The notes under the pieces: model-generated | The model's input: the letters and a program-made list of their open reading frames with translations, nothing else | Databases searched by the model: none | What the model was told of the DNA's origin: nothing | Source: an uncultured Lachnospiraceae bacterium | GTDB taxonomy: Bacteria; Bacillota; Clostridia; Lachnospirales; Lachnospiraceae | Direction of reading: 5' to 3' | Assembly (NCBI GenBank): GCA_947627245.1 | Contig: CANQVH010000029.1 | Location: forward strand, 1 to 41,839 | DNA: 41,839 bases | Shown here: positions 1-7,997 of the stretch, piece by piece | How positions within the stretch are numbered: the first letter of the stretch is position 1 | How the letters are laid out: each line of letters begins with the position of its first letter | Program-made: the position numbers and the translations under genes

Positions 1-920
1 ATTTTGGCCGCGCCGTAATTTTGTCCCACGTAGGTCGTGAGCGCGAAGCCGTAGGAGATTGCGGCGATCTCGAGAATTCCGTAGAGCTTGTTCGTCGCCG
101 TGAACCCGGCGATGTACAGGACGCCGAACCCGTTGATCACAAACTGGACGACAAGTCCGCCGACCGAGATGATCAGATTCTGGAACGCGAACGGCATGGC
201 AAGCTTCAGAAGCGTGGCGGCGAGCCCTCTGTCAAGGCCGCGTTCCGCTCCTGACATCCGTATCACGTCAATTTTGCGCAGCGAACGGTAACAGATTACC
301 GCCGACAGGAGCTGGCCGATCAGTGTGGCGGCGGCTGCGCCCGCGACGCCCCAGTGAAAGACGATCACAAACAGAAGGTCGAGGACGATATTGCAGAGCG
401 AGGCGACGATCATGGCGTACAGGGGCGTCCGGCTGTCGCCGAGCGCGCGCAGGACGGAGGCCAGAAAATTGTATGCCATGACGATCGGGACGCCCGCGAA
501 GATCACGCTCAGGTACGTCACGGTGATCGGAAAGATCTCGGCCGGCGTGTTCAGCAGGCGCAGGATCGGCCGCAGCGCGGCGAACGCAAAGCAGAAGACG
601 CCCGCCGCGCACAGAATCGAAAGCCTCAGCGATGTGGCGTAGGTTTTCTTGAGCCTATCCGTATCGTTTGCTCCGAAATCCTGCGCGAGACGGATGGAAA
701 ATCCCTGCGCGAAACCCTGAATCAGACTCAGGACGAGCCAGTTGAGCCATTCTCCGTTGCCGACGGCGGCCAGCGCGTCAAGTCCGAGCACTTTGCCGAC
801 GACCATCGAGTCTACCAGCGTATAGAGCTGTTGGAAAACATTGCCGACCATCAGCGGCAGTGCAAAAGAAAAAAGAATCCTCAGCGGAGAGCCGGAGGTC
901 ATGTTTTTTACTGATGCCAT
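1..920 (-). CDS. MATE family efflux transporter (3' end outside window)
   Basis: This reading frame starts at ATG 920-918 on the minus strand and runs off the left edge, giving about 306 residues of a protein that is usually near 450. The N-terminus has the pattern typical of MATE (multi antimicrobial extrusion) pumps: a short basic start, then a helix with LPLMVGNVFQQLYTLVDSMVVG, here seen as 'LPLMVGNVFQQLYTLVDS', and later repeated hydrophobic helices with GVAGAAAATLIGQ. Such proteins are inner-membrane drug or metabolite antiporters driven by Na+ or H+. The ribosome site AAGGAG lies 8 bases before the ATG and a good promoter lies upstream. The gene is divergent from the Fic gene. The substrate cannot be told from sequence. 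Confidence 0.9.
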   Translation of the reverse strand, partial: MASVKNMTSGSPLRILFSFALPLMVGNVFQQLYTLVDSMVVGKVLGLDALAAVGNGEWLNWLVLSLIQGFAQGFSIRLAQDFGANDTDRLKKTYATSLRLSILCAAGVFCFAFAALRPILRLLNTPAEIFPITVTYLSVIFAGVPIVMAYNFLASVLRALGDSRTPLYAMIVASLCNIVLDLLFVIVFHWGVAGAAAATLIGQLLSAVICYRSLRKIDVIRMSGAERGLDRGLAATLLKLAMPFAFQNLIISVGGLVVQFVINGFGVLYIAGFTATNKLYGILEIAAISYGFALTTYVGQNYGAAK

Positions 921-947
921 AGGATCAACTCCTTCAAATGTGGAGCT

Positions 948-976
948 ATTATACATGCATGTTCCCCAAAATGCAA
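948..976 (-). promoter_or_regulatory. Sigma-A type promoter of the MATE gene
   Basis: On the minus strand TTGCAT (976-971) and TATAAT (953-948) are separated by exactly 17 bases, 27 bases before the start codon. The match to the housekeeping consensus is strong. Confidence 0.7.
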
Positions 977-1014
977 GAATATCTTAAAAAGCCATTCTGA
1001 GAGCAGTATATTTT

Positions 1015-1146
1015 GTTACTGTTCAGACCAGGCCGAAGCACTTGCTGCTGAGGCCGTAAGAAAGTGATTCAGGAGGCAGTTTGGGCTTCGCGAAGCGAAT
1101 TTGCATGCCCAAACTGCTCGTTACTGCTCACGGAGTGAACAGTAAC
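1015..1146. repeat. Nested inverted-repeat intergenic element
   Basis: GTTACTGTTCA (1015-1025) is perfectly complementary to TGAACAGTAAC (1136-1146). Inside lie a second perfect pair, GCAGTTTGGGC (1076-1086) with GCCCAAACTGC (1107-1117), and the palindrome GCTTCGCGAAGC (1085-1096). A third copy GTTACTG at 1120-1126 can also pair with CAGTAAC at 1140-1146, so two foldings compete. No gene is visible in 977-1188. The layout suggests a mobile or dispersed palindromic repeat rather than a simple terminator. Confidence 0.7.
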
Positions 1147-1188
1147 TATATTTTTGAAAGATTGTAGAAACGCTAATAAAAGAAACAT

Positions 1189-1220
1189 TTATTTTGATTT
1201 TGGTTGACAAGTCAAAATAA
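1189..1220 (+). promoter_or_regulatory. Palindromic operator over the Fic promoter
   Basis: TTATTTTGA (1189-1197) and TCAAAATAA (1212-1220) form a perfect inverted repeat, and the dyad TTGAC-AA-GTCAA (1204-1215) sits inside it and covers the -35 box. This is a likely operator for the winged-helix domain of the Fic protein; that link is inference. Confidence 0.55.
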
Positions 1221-1232
1221 AGGAGACATAAT
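1204..1232 (+). promoter_or_regulatory. Promoter of the Fic gene
   Basis: TTGACA (1204-1209), a 17-base spacer and CATAAT (1227-1232) give a near-consensus housekeeping promoter 31 bases before the chosen start codon. Confidence 0.75.
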
Positions 1233-1263
1233 AAAAGCGTTATTACAATTTGGAGGTGTGCGT

Positions 1264-2397
1264 ATGGGAAGAGCCGGTGAATACATCAAAAACCTAAGTG
1301 GAGAGATGGCGTACCGGTCTTTTCGTCCTGCTTCACTGCCACCGGCGCTGGATATGGACGAGGAGATGATTCAGACGCTGGTACAGGCAACCAAAGCCCT
1401 GACGGCGCTCGATACATTATCCTTAAATATCCCTGACATGAATCTGTTCGTATCTATGTATGTTCGCAAGGAGGCGTTGCTTTCTTCGCAAATTGAAGGA
1501 ACGCAGGCGACGCTGGAAGATGTGCTGGATCCTCTGATCGAAAAAAATGCCAATCAGAATGTTGCAGATGTGATCAACTACATCCGCGCTACGGAGTATG
1601 CGTTGAACCGCTTGAACACACTGCCGCTATGTAACCGGTTGATCAAGGAGACACACGCGGTTCTGATGGAAGACGTGCGTGGACAGGAAAAAAGTCCGGG
1701 AGAGTTCCGGACTTCCCAAAACTGGATCGGCGCGGCAGGGAGCACGTTGAAAACGGCCAGATATATCCCGCCCCGACCGGAGGATATGGTGGATGCCATG
1801 TCGGATCTGGAGAAATATATCCATGCGGAAGATCCGCTGGATGTGCTGATTCAGGCGGCTCTGATCCATTATCAGTTTGAGACGATTCATCCTTTTCTGG
1901 ACGGGAACGGCCGTGTAGGAAGGCTGCTGATCACCTTATTTTTGATGGAGCGAGGCGCTTTGCATTCACCTGCCTTGTATATTTCGCTTTATCTGAAGAA
2001 GAACCGGATTGAGTACTATGATCGGATGAGCGAAGTGCGCAGCAAGGATAATTATGAACAGTGGGTCAAATTCTTTCTGCGGGCGGTACAGTCCTCGGCG
2101 GAAGACGCTTCGGAGACCATTCGGGAGCTGACTTCGCTGCATGACCGAAGTATGGCGGTGATCAACGGAATGGGTCGGGCCGCAAAGACGGTAAAAGCGC
2201 TGTTTGCTTATCTGGAGCAGAATCCGATCATCGACATTCGCAAGACTGCCGGAGCGCTGGGATTGTCATTCAGCACGGTATCAGGTGCAGTGAAACGACT
2301 GGAGGAAAAAGGGATCCTGATTCAGACAAACAATGTTAGCAGGAACCGGGTGTTTGCCTATCAGGAATATCTGGACATTCTGCGGAAGGATACGTAA
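1264..2397 (+). CDS. Fic family protein AMPylator with winged-helix C-terminus
   Basis: Fic proteins transfer AMP (or related groups) from ATP to target hydroxyls. The signature HPFLDGNGRVGR is at residues 209-220; His209 is the expected catalytic base. An inhibitory motif of the (S/T)xxxE(G/N) type, S74-SQI-E78-G79, lies N-terminal to the Fic core, as in self-inhibited class II enzymes, so basal activity is expected to be low. Residues about 325-375 look like a winged helix ('STVSGAVKRLEEKG'), a common pairing that suggests DNA binding. I chose ATG 1264 (377 residues) because GGAGGT at 1252-1257 precedes it by 6 bases; an in-frame TTG at 1204 is part of the -35 box. No dedicated antitoxin gene adjoins it. 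The targets are unknown. Confidence 0.9.
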   Translation: MGRAGEYIKNLSGEMAYRSFRPASLPPALDMDEEMIQTLVQATKALTALDTLSLNIPDMNLFVSMYVRKEALLSSQIEGTQATLEDVLDPLIEKNANQNVADVINYIRATEYALNRLNTLPLCNRLIKETHAVLMEDVRGQEKSPGEFRTSQNWIGAAGSTLKTARYIPPRPEDMVDAMSDLEKYIHAEDPLDVLIQAALIHYQFETIHPFLDGNGRVGRLLITLFLMERGALHSPALYISLYLKKNRIEYYDRMSEVRSKDNYEQWVKFFLRAVQSSAEDASETIRELTSLHDRSMAVINGMGRAAKTVKALFAYLEQNPIIDIRKTAGALGLSFSTVSGAVKRLEEKGILIQTNNVSRNRVFAYQEYLDILRKDT

Positions 2398-2447
2398 ACA
2401 ACTATGGTATACTCAACAATAATTTTTGTTTTGCTTTATCGGATTCT

Positions 2448-2477
2448 TTGGCGGCATGGAACTTATTATCATATGAT
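2448..2477 (+). promoter_or_regulatory. Possible promoter of the DUF3592 gene
   Basis: TTGGCG (2448-2453), 18-base spacer, TATGAT (2472-2477). The match is moderate and the position, about 40 bases before the start codon, is sensible. Confidence 0.4.
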
Positions 2478-2518
2478 CTGAGAAAGTAAATGTGTTTGTG
2501 CGCATTGGGAGGTAGAAT

Positions 2519-3037
2519 ATGATAGCAGGAAATATATTTTTAATAATGGGGCTGATCTTGTTGTTGGTGGGTATCATATTTGTTATTTGTTGGAGACATC
2601 TTGCCCGATATTCAGGAGAGACGACAGGAGTGATCATAGATATCACATGGGAAGGATATCAGTATAATAAGCGGGCAGAAGAGGAGGATGCAAATCCCAG
2701 GGGAGATCGTAAGCTTCGGGTTCAAACGAATGTGAACACCGGACATTCCGTCGGAAATCTCGGCGGAAACAATACTATGTATGCGCCTGTCTTTCAATAT
2801 GCTGTGGATGGAAGGACGTATTCCAGAGCCAGCGGGTTGTCCTATAACAAAGGACTTGCTCAAAAGAAGCTGGGAAAAACAGTGCCGGTATATTACGATG
2901 TGAATAACCCCCAAAAGGCCTCCTTATCAAATGGGAAAGGATATAAGATGCTTGGACTGGGCTTTTCCACAGGAGGTATACTATTCTGTATCATTGGTTT
3001 TGTGTTAATCATAGCAGATCGTATGTATCTGATTTAG
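2519..3037 (+). CDS. DUF3592 small membrane protein
   Basis: This 172-residue protein has one hydrophobic helix at each end (residues about 5-25 and 147-168) and a polar middle of about 120 residues. The middle carries 'VPVYYDVNNPQKA', which matches the VxVxYxPxNPxxA stretch typical of DUF3592 proteins, and a G/N-rich loop. Both ends being membrane segments places the central domain on one side, probably outside. GGGAGGT (2507-2513) precedes the ATG by 5 bases. The gene stands alone between the Fic and toxin-antitoxin genes. No biochemical role is established for the family, and none can be read here. Confidence 0.7.
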   Translation: MIAGNIFLIMGLILLLVGIIFVICWRHLARYSGETTGVIIDITWEGYQYNKRAEEEDANPRGDRKLRVQTNVNTGHSVGNLGGNNTMYAPVFQYAVDGRTYSRASGLSYNKGLAQKKLGKTVPVYYDVNNPQKASLSNGKGYKMLGLGFSTGGILFCIIGFVLIIADRMYLI

Positions 3038-3086
3038 TCAGTCGGTTTTTCAATTATTGTCAAAATGTGTAAGAAGGAAAAATAGG

Positions 3087-3115
3087 TTGAATTTATCCTA
3101 TAATTGACATATACT
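3087..3115 (+). promoter_or_regulatory. Promoter of the Phd/Doc pair
   Basis: TTGAAT (3087-3092), a 17-base spacer, then TATACT (3110-3115). The stretch 3098-3122 is AT-rich with two copies of CTATAAT, a plausible place for antitoxin autorepression, as is usual for Phd/Doc systems (inference). Confidence 0.55.
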
Positions 3116-3147
3116 ATAATCATCAAAACAATGCGGAGGCATACACA

Positions 3148-3390
3148 ATGACGATAGATACAAAAACAATGGTTTCCATTACAGAGGCAAATCAAAATTT
3201 CTCAAAAGTGGCCAGACTGGTGGATGAGCATGGAACGGCGGTAATCCTGAAGAACAATGTTCCCCGATACCTTGTGGTTGATTTCAGTAAGGCAGAAGCA
3301 GAATATGAGGCGTCAGATGAGGATGTATTAAATATATCGAAAAGATTATTGGCAAAGAATAAAGAGGCCTACGAGGTACTGGCTCGATGA
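3148..3390 (+). CDS. Phd/YefM family antitoxin
   Basis: This 80-residue protein has the N-terminal DNA-binding fold of Phd/YefM antitoxins: 'VSITEANQNFSKVARLVDE' followed by 'GTAVILKNNVPRYLVVDF', which corresponds to the beta strands after the first helices. The C-terminal tail, rich in charge and predicted to be helical, would be the part that blocks the toxin. It overlaps the toxin start by four bases (ATGA at 3387-3390), so the two are translationally coupled. Autoregulation through the upstream promoter is expected for the family. A GCGGAGG site precedes the ATG. Confidence 0.85.
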   Translation: MTIDTKTMVSITEANQNFSKVARLVDEHGTAVILKNNVPRYLVVDFSKAEAEYEASDEDVLNISKRLLAKNKEAYEVLAR

Positions 3391-3764
3391 TCAGATTAAC
3401 TAAAAAGCAGATTTTGATGTTTCATTCTCAGTTGGTTAAGGCATATGGAGGCAGTGACGGAATCAGAGACGAAAACTTGCTCGAATCTGCTTTAGAAAGC
3501 CCCTTTCAATCCTTTGACGGTAAGGAATTATATCCAAGCATTCAGGCGAAGGCTGCACGGCTATGCTATGGACTGGTAAAAAATCATGCAATGGTGGACG
3601 GCAACAAAAGAATTGGCGCTCATGCCATGCTGGTATTTATGGAAATAAATGGATATGATTTGGAGTATTCGCAAAAAGAACTGATAGATCTGATACTCGG
3701 TGTAGCGGCAGGAAAAAAGGATTGTGCGGATATTTTGCATTGGCTGATCGAACATCAGAAATAA
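3387..3764 (+). CDS. Doc-type toxin (death on curing, Fic fold)
   Basis: This 125-residue protein matches the length of Doc toxins, which phosphorylate elongation factor Tu and stop translation. The shortened Fic motif H67-AMV-D-G-N-K-R-I at residues 67-76 has Lys where AMPylating Fic proteins have Gly, the hallmark of Doc kinases. An N-terminal 'GGSDGIRDENLLESALESP' is also typical of the family. Its antitoxin lies directly upstream with an ATGA overlap. All motif residues are intact, so the toxin should be active. It is the second Fic-fold protein within 2.5 kb. Confidence 0.9.
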   Translation: MIRLTKKQILMFHSQLVKAYGGSDGIRDENLLESALESPFQSFDGKELYPSIQAKAARLCYGLVKNHAMVDGNKRIGAHAMLVFMEINGYDLEYSQKELIDLILGVAAGKKDCADILHWLIEHQK

Positions 3765-3920
3765 AAATCGGGTTTGCATTTTGGAACATTTACCTGTTAT
3801 CTTCTTGCAACGCTGTGTTCCGCCAGGTTTTATAATATGTCAGTCGAGAATGTAACGATACTGAAAAAGTAACCTCGACCATTTATTAAGATGTAAGCAT
3901 ACTGCACCGAATGACCACAA

Positions 3921-3977
3921 AATCTGACCGAGTGATATCACTGAATCTGACCGAATAAAAATATAGAATTTGACCGA
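3921..3977 (+). repeat. Direct repeats with 23-bp period (iteron-like)
   Basis: The 11-mer AATCTGACCGA occurs at 3921-3931 and 3944-3954 and as AATTTGACCGA at 3967-3977, exactly 23 bases apart. A weaker copy (CTGCACCGAATGACC, 3902-3916) precedes them. The last copy ends 6 bases before a -35 box, as expected for an activator or repressor array. The rest of 3765-3900 shows no gene. Confidence 0.7.
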
Positions 3978-3983
3978 ATGGCC

Positions 3984-4012
3984 TTGCCGAATCAAAGGGA
4001 ATGTGATACATT
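3984..4012 (+). promoter_or_regulatory. Candidate promoter of the DUF4143 ATPase gene
   Basis: TTGCCG (3984-3989), 17-base spacer, TACATT (4007-4012), with TG one base before the -10 (extended -10). Weak boxes next to a repeat array fit a regulated promoter. Confidence 0.45.
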
Positions 4013-4044
4013 GTTCTTAAAGACAGTAATCGGAGGTGCCAACG

Positions 4045-5331
4045 GTGGGGAAAACGGCAGACAAATCTGTATACAGGCCGCGGGTCATAGACGGGACGGT
4101 AGAAAAATATCTTGAGGTTTTCGGTGCGATCTGCATAGAAGGGCCAAAATGGTGCGGGAAAACATGGACTTCTTCCTATCACAGCAACAGCGAATTTCTG
4201 ATAGGAGATCCCTCAAATAATTTTCAAAACAGGACTCTGGCGGAGATATCGCCTTCGATTATCCTCGAAGGAGCGACGCCGAGGCTGATCGATGAATGGC
4301 AGGAGGTTCCGCCTGTCTGGGACGCCGTGCGTTACACTGTTGACCAGAGGGCGAAAAAAGGACAGTTTATCCTGACCGGTTCTTCCACTCCGAAAAGAAA
4401 GGGAGTTCTGCACAGCGGAGCAGGCAGGATAGGGAAGCTTCGCATGAGGACAATGTCCCTTTACGAATCCGGTGAATCCAGCGGGGCAGTCTCGCTTCAG
4501 GAGCTGTGCGGCGGGAAAATGGTTCCTGCGCTGACGGGAGAGGTAGATCTGCGGGATCTTGCGTATTATGTGGTTCGCGGCGGATGGCCCGGAAATCTGA
4601 ATGCCTCCGCAGAGGACGCTTCACTTTTGCCGCAGTCTTATCTCGACGCAATTCTTGACGATGATTCTCAACGCATCGACGGCAAAAAATACGATATCGC
4701 GAAAATGCGTTTACTATTGCGCTCTCTTGCCAGAAATGAAAGCACTACGGCAACAAACAAAAAGCTGCTGAATGATATCCGGGCAGTTGACGATGAAACG
4801 CTGGATGGAGATACTGTAGCGACGTATCTCGATGTGTTTGAGCGATTGTTTCTTCTCGACAATCAGCCGCCATTTTCTGCCAACATCCGGTCCTCCGTTC
4901 GCGTAAAACAGGCGGAAAAACGCCATTTCTGTGATCCTGCTCTTGCATGCGCGCTGCTGAAAGCGACGCCGGATCGCCTGATCAGAGACCTTGAGACCTT
5001 TGGATTCTTGTTTGAGGCGCTTGTAGAGCGGGATCTGAAAATATATGCTGAGTCGTTCGGGGCAAGTGTATTTCACTATCAGGATTACAACGGCAGGGAA
5101 GTTGATGCTGTGATAGAGCTTAGGGACGGGACATGGTGTGCGTTTGAGATCAAGCTCGGCGCCAATCAGATTGAAAAGGCAGCGTCAGATTTACTTTCAT
5201 TGAAAAATAGTATTGCTGCCGGCGGCGGCATACCGCCAGCGGTCCTCTGCGTGATCTGCGGGATGTCAAACGCCGCTTATGTGCGACCGGACGGAGTGTT
5301 TGTCGTTCCGATAACAGCGCTGAAAAATTAG
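4045..5331 (+). CDS. AAA ATPase with DUF4143 domain
   Basis: This protein of 428 residues has the layout of the AAA_14/DUF4143 family. A P-loop 'GPKWCGKTW' is at residues 33-41, 'LIDEWQEVP' forms the Walker B region and 'FILTGSSTP' the sensor 1 region. The C-terminal DUF4143 part contains 'GREVDAVIEL' and 'WCAFEIKLG', a D...ExK pattern like that of PD-(D/E)XK nuclease folds. The cellular role of the family is not settled; such genes are widespread in accessory regions. GTG 4045 is chosen because CGGAGGT (4031-4037) lies 7 bases upstream; the GTG at 4036 overlaps that site. The repeat array just upstream suggests its own regulation. Confidence 0.85.
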   Translation: MGKTADKSVYRPRVIDGTVEKYLEVFGAICIEGPKWCGKTWTSSYHSNSEFLIGDPSNNFQNRTLAEISPSIILEGATPRLIDEWQEVPPVWDAVRYTVDQRAKKGQFILTGSSTPKRKGVLHSGAGRIGKLRMRTMSLYESGESSGAVSLQELCGGKMVPALTGEVDLRDLAYYVVRGGWPGNLNASAEDASLLPQSYLDAILDDDSQRIDGKKYDIAKMRLLLRSLARNESTTATNKKLLNDIRAVDDETLDGDTVATYLDVFERLFLLDNQPPFSANIRSSVRVKQAEKRHFCDPALACALLKATPDRLIRDLETFGFLFEALVERDLKIYAESFGASVFHYQDYNGREVDAVIELRDGTWCAFEIKLGANQIEKAASDLLSLKNSIAAGGGIPPAVLCVICGMSNAAYVRPDGVFVVPITALKN

Positions 5332-5398
5332 GTAACTGCAAAAAGAAAAGAATTTAAATGCACTGGATTAGAACAGAATATAAAAAGGAGGAAGGAAA

Positions 5399-6550
5399 AT
5401 GAAAAAGAGAATGCTTGGCAAAACCGGGTTAATGGTGAGTGAGATCGGGTTCGGCGGCGAATGGCTGGAGCGCCATCCGGAGGAGGAGTCCGTAGAGCTG
5501 ATGCGCTACGCATCCGAACAGGGGATCAATATCATCGACTGCTGGATGCCCGATCCAAAATCCAGAAATATCATCGGACAGGCGATTGCAGGGAACAGGG
5601 AAAAATGGTACATACAGGGACATCTTGGTTCTACATGGCAGGACGGTCAGTACGTGCGCACCAGAGAGATGAAGTATGTGCGGCCGGCGTTTGAGGATCT
5701 GCTCGCGCGGCTCGGGACGGATTACATCGATCTGGGCATGATCCATTATGTAGATACGGTGGAAGACTGGAATGCGCTGCAGGATTCCGAGTTTATGGAA
5801 TATGTAAAAGAGTTAAAGGCAAACGGCACGATCCGGCATATCGGAATGAGCTCCCACAATCCGGAGACCGCGAAGCTGGCGGTGCGCTCAGGTCTGATCG
5901 AGATGCTCCTTTTCAGCATCAATCCGGCGTTCGACATGCTGCCGGCCGGAGAAGATCTGGATGAACTGCTCTCCGACGGATATCGATATGAGCAGGGACT
6001 CTCCGGGATCGATAAAGACAGGGCGGAGCTGTATCGGCTGTGCGAGGAGCAAAATGTCGGGATCACCGTGATGAAGAGCTTTGCCGGAGGCAGGCTGTTC
6101 GATGAAAAACGCTCGCCGTTCGGGGTATGCCTTTCGCCGGCACAGTGCATTCATTATGCGCTTACGCGGCCCGGCGTATCCTCGGTTTTGTGTGGATACG
6201 ATACAAAGGAGCAGGTCGATGAGGCCGTACACTATGAGAGCGCTTCGGAAGAGGAAAAGGATTACGCGTCCGTGCTCGCGCACGCGCCGTTCCATTCCTA
6301 CAGCGGGCAATGCACCTACTGCGGCCACTGCAAGCCGTGCGCGGCGGAGCTGGACATTGCCATGATCAATAAATATTATGATCTCGCGGCAATGCAGCCG
6401 GAAGTACCTGCGACGATCCGGTCCCATTACATGCTGCTGGAGCACAAGGCTTCGGAGTGCATCGGCTGTCAGGAGTGCGAGTCCCGGTGTCCGTTCGGGG
6501 TTTCCATAGCGGAGAGGATGAGGAAGACAGCGGAGCTGTTTGGATGTTAA
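5399..6550 (+). CDS. Aldo/keto reductase-like protein with 2[4Fe-4S] C-terminus, catalytic residues altered
   Basis: Residues 1-280 follow the aldo/keto reductase barrel ('LGKTGLMVSEIGFGG' start), and residues about 300-375 form a ferredoxin-like tail with CxxCxxCxxxC at 'CTYCGHCKPC' and CxxCxxCxxxCP at 'CIGCQECESRCPFG'. In the barrel tetrad Asp47 and His116 are present, but the Tyr position holds Asp52 ('IIDCWMPDPK') and the Lys position holds His75 ('YIQGHLG'). Normal NADPH-carbonyl chemistry is therefore doubtful. The other reductase of this window keeps the full tetrad. An excellent AAGGAGG site precedes ATG 5399. It may be an electron-transfer protein or act on a different substrate; that is inference. 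Confidence 0.85.
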   Translation: MKKRMLGKTGLMVSEIGFGGEWLERHPEEESVELMRYASEQGINIIDCWMPDPKSRNIIGQAIAGNREKWYIQGHLGSTWQDGQYVRTREMKYVRPAFEDLLARLGTDYIDLGMIHYVDTVEDWNALQDSEFMEYVKELKANGTIRHIGMSSHNPETAKLAVRSGLIEMLLFSINPAFDMLPAGEDLDELLSDGYRYEQGLSGIDKDRAELYRLCEEQNVGITVMKSFAGGRLFDEKRSPFGVCLSPAQCIHYALTRPGVSSVLCGYDTKEQVDEAVHYESASEEEKDYASVLAHAPFHSYSGQCTYCGHCKPCAAELDIAMINKYYDLAAMQPEVPATIRSHYMLLEHKASECIGCQECESRCPFGVSIAERMRKTAELFGC

Positions 6551-6595
6551 CGCCGGTATGAGGCAGGCGGGCAGATTCGGATGGACGGTGGGAGA

Positions 6596-7294
6596 ATGAA
6601 TTATAAAATAGCAGTTTGCGACGATTCGGATGCGGATCGGGAATACATTGCCGCTTTGGCGGCCGATTGGGCTGCGCGCGCGGGTCATACGGCACAGATC
6701 GCCACTTTTCCCTCGGCTGAGAATTTCCTGTTTCATTATGCCGAGAAAAAGGACTATGACATTTTGCTCCTTGATATTGAAATGGGAAAGATGGATGGCG
6801 TGACGATGGCGAAGCGACTGCGTCAGGAGAACGACAGCGTCCAGATCGTCTTTATCACCGGGTATTCCGATTATATTTCAGAAGGGTATGAGGTGGCGGC
6901 GCTTCACTACCTGATGAAGCCAATCCGGGAGGAGAAGCTCTGCTCCGTGCTTGACCGTGCGGCGGAGAGGATTTCCAGAAATGAGAAGGTTCTGCATTTT
7001 GAGATCGGAGGCGAGATGCTGCGCGTGCCGGTTTACCAGATTCGATATGCGGATGTGTCCGGCAACTATGTTACGCTGCATGCCCGATCGGATGTCACCG
7101 TGAAAATGACTCTGGGCGAGCTTGAAGGACAGCTCGATGAGCGGTTTTACCGGGTGGGACGCTCTGCCATCGTCAATCTGACGCAGATCAGCCGTGTGAC
7201 GAAGACGGAGATATACTTGAGCGACGGGAGCGTGATCCCGCTTCCCCGGGGTGCGTACGACGGGGTCAATCGGGCGATCATCAACATGGGGTGA
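6596..7294 (+). CDS. LytTR response regulator (AgrA-like)
   Basis: The receiver domain (residues 1-120) has the acidic pair in 'VCDDSD', the phosphate acceptor Asp60 in 'LLLDIEMGKMDG' and the conserved Lys in 'YLMKPIRE'. Residues about 130-230 form a LytTR DNA-binding domain ('YADVSGNYVTLHA', 'FYRVGRSAIVNLTQI'). It should be phosphorylated by the kinase encoded 5 bases downstream and act as an activator at direct-repeat sites. I start it at ATG 6596 (232 residues) because the family begins two to four residues before the first strand; ATG 6581 in frame is possible, and neither start has an ideal ribosome site. A pair of 20-bp direct repeats downstream of the kinase is a likely target. Confidence 0.9.
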   Translation: MNYKIAVCDDSDADREYIAALAADWAARAGHTAQIATFPSAENFLFHYAEKKDYDILLLDIEMGKMDGVTMAKRLRQENDSVQIVFITGYSDYISEGYEVAALHYLMKPIREEKLCSVLDRAAERISRNEKVLHFEIGGEMLRVPVYQIRYADVSGNYVTLHARSDVTVKMTLGELEGQLDERFYRVGRSAIVNLTQISRVTKTEIYLSDGSVIPLPRGAYDGVNRAIINMG

Positions 7295-7299
7295 AATGA

Positions 7300-7962
7300 A
7301 TGGGATTGTTTTCAAAGAGAATTGAGAAGCAGATTGCTTCCTATCAGCATGAGCTGATCGAAACGCATTACCGGGAGGTCGACAATATGTACCGGCAGAT
7401 CCGGGGCTGGCGCCACGACTACCGCAATCATATCCAGACGATGAAGGCATATGCGGCCGCTGAGGACTGGGACGCCATCCGGCGTTATCTTGATCTTCTC
7501 GACGAGGATCTGACGACCGTCGACACGGTTGTCAAAACCGGCAATCCCATGACCGACGCTATTTTAAATTCCAAGATTTCACTTGCAAAGGCAAAGGGGA
7601 TCGAGGTCGTGGCGGACGCGCACATTCCTGTCAGGCTGAAATCCTCGGAGATCGATCTGTGTTGCATCATCGGCAACCTCTTTGACAACGCGATCGAGGC
7701 GAGCATGAAGCTGCCGGAGGGGGAGCGCAGGATCCGCGTCTACATGGATATGCGGAACACACAGCTCTACATCTCCTTCACCAACTTTACCGCGGGGAAG
7801 AAAATGAAAAAAGAGGGAAAGCGCTTCCGCAGCACCAAAGGGGAAGGGCACGGTTTCGGCCTCGTCCGCATCGACGCGATTGTGGAACGTCTGGACGGAT
7901 ACATCAGCCGCAACAGTGAAGACGGGGCGTTCACGACCGAGATCCTGCTCCCGCAGACTTAG
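7300..7962 (+). CDS. Soluble GHKL histidine kinase (AgrC-like catalytic part only)
   Basis: This 220-residue protein contains a phosphoacceptor box 'RGWRHDYRNHIQ' with His39, an N box 'NLFDNAIEA' and a G box 'GHGFGL', the order of the AgrC/GHKL sensor kinases. It has no membrane segment and no sensor domain, whereas classical AgrC has six N-terminal helices. The first 30 residues look like a coiled coil that could dimerise. It is encoded right after the LytTR regulator and before an ABC exporter. It may respond to a cytoplasmic signal or to a partner membrane protein. No peptide precursor gene is seen next to it. Confidence 0.88.
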   Translation: MGLFSKRIEKQIASYQHELIETHYREVDNMYRQIRGWRHDYRNHIQTMKAYAAAEDWDAIRRYLDLLDEDLTTVDTVVKTGNPMTDAILNSKISLAKAKGIEVVADAHIPVRLKSSEIDLCCIIGNLFDNAIEASMKLPEGERRIRVYMDMRNTQLYISFTNFTAGKKMKKEGKRFRSTKGEGHGFGLVRIDAIVERLDGYISRNSEDGAFTTEILLPQT

Positions 7963-7997
7963 GGATATGTGATTTTTTCTTATTCAAGATTGTAGCT

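Noticed and set aside
3902..3977. CRISPR-like repeat array
   Set aside because: The repeated unit is only 11 bases with 12-base gaps, and no cas gene is nearby.
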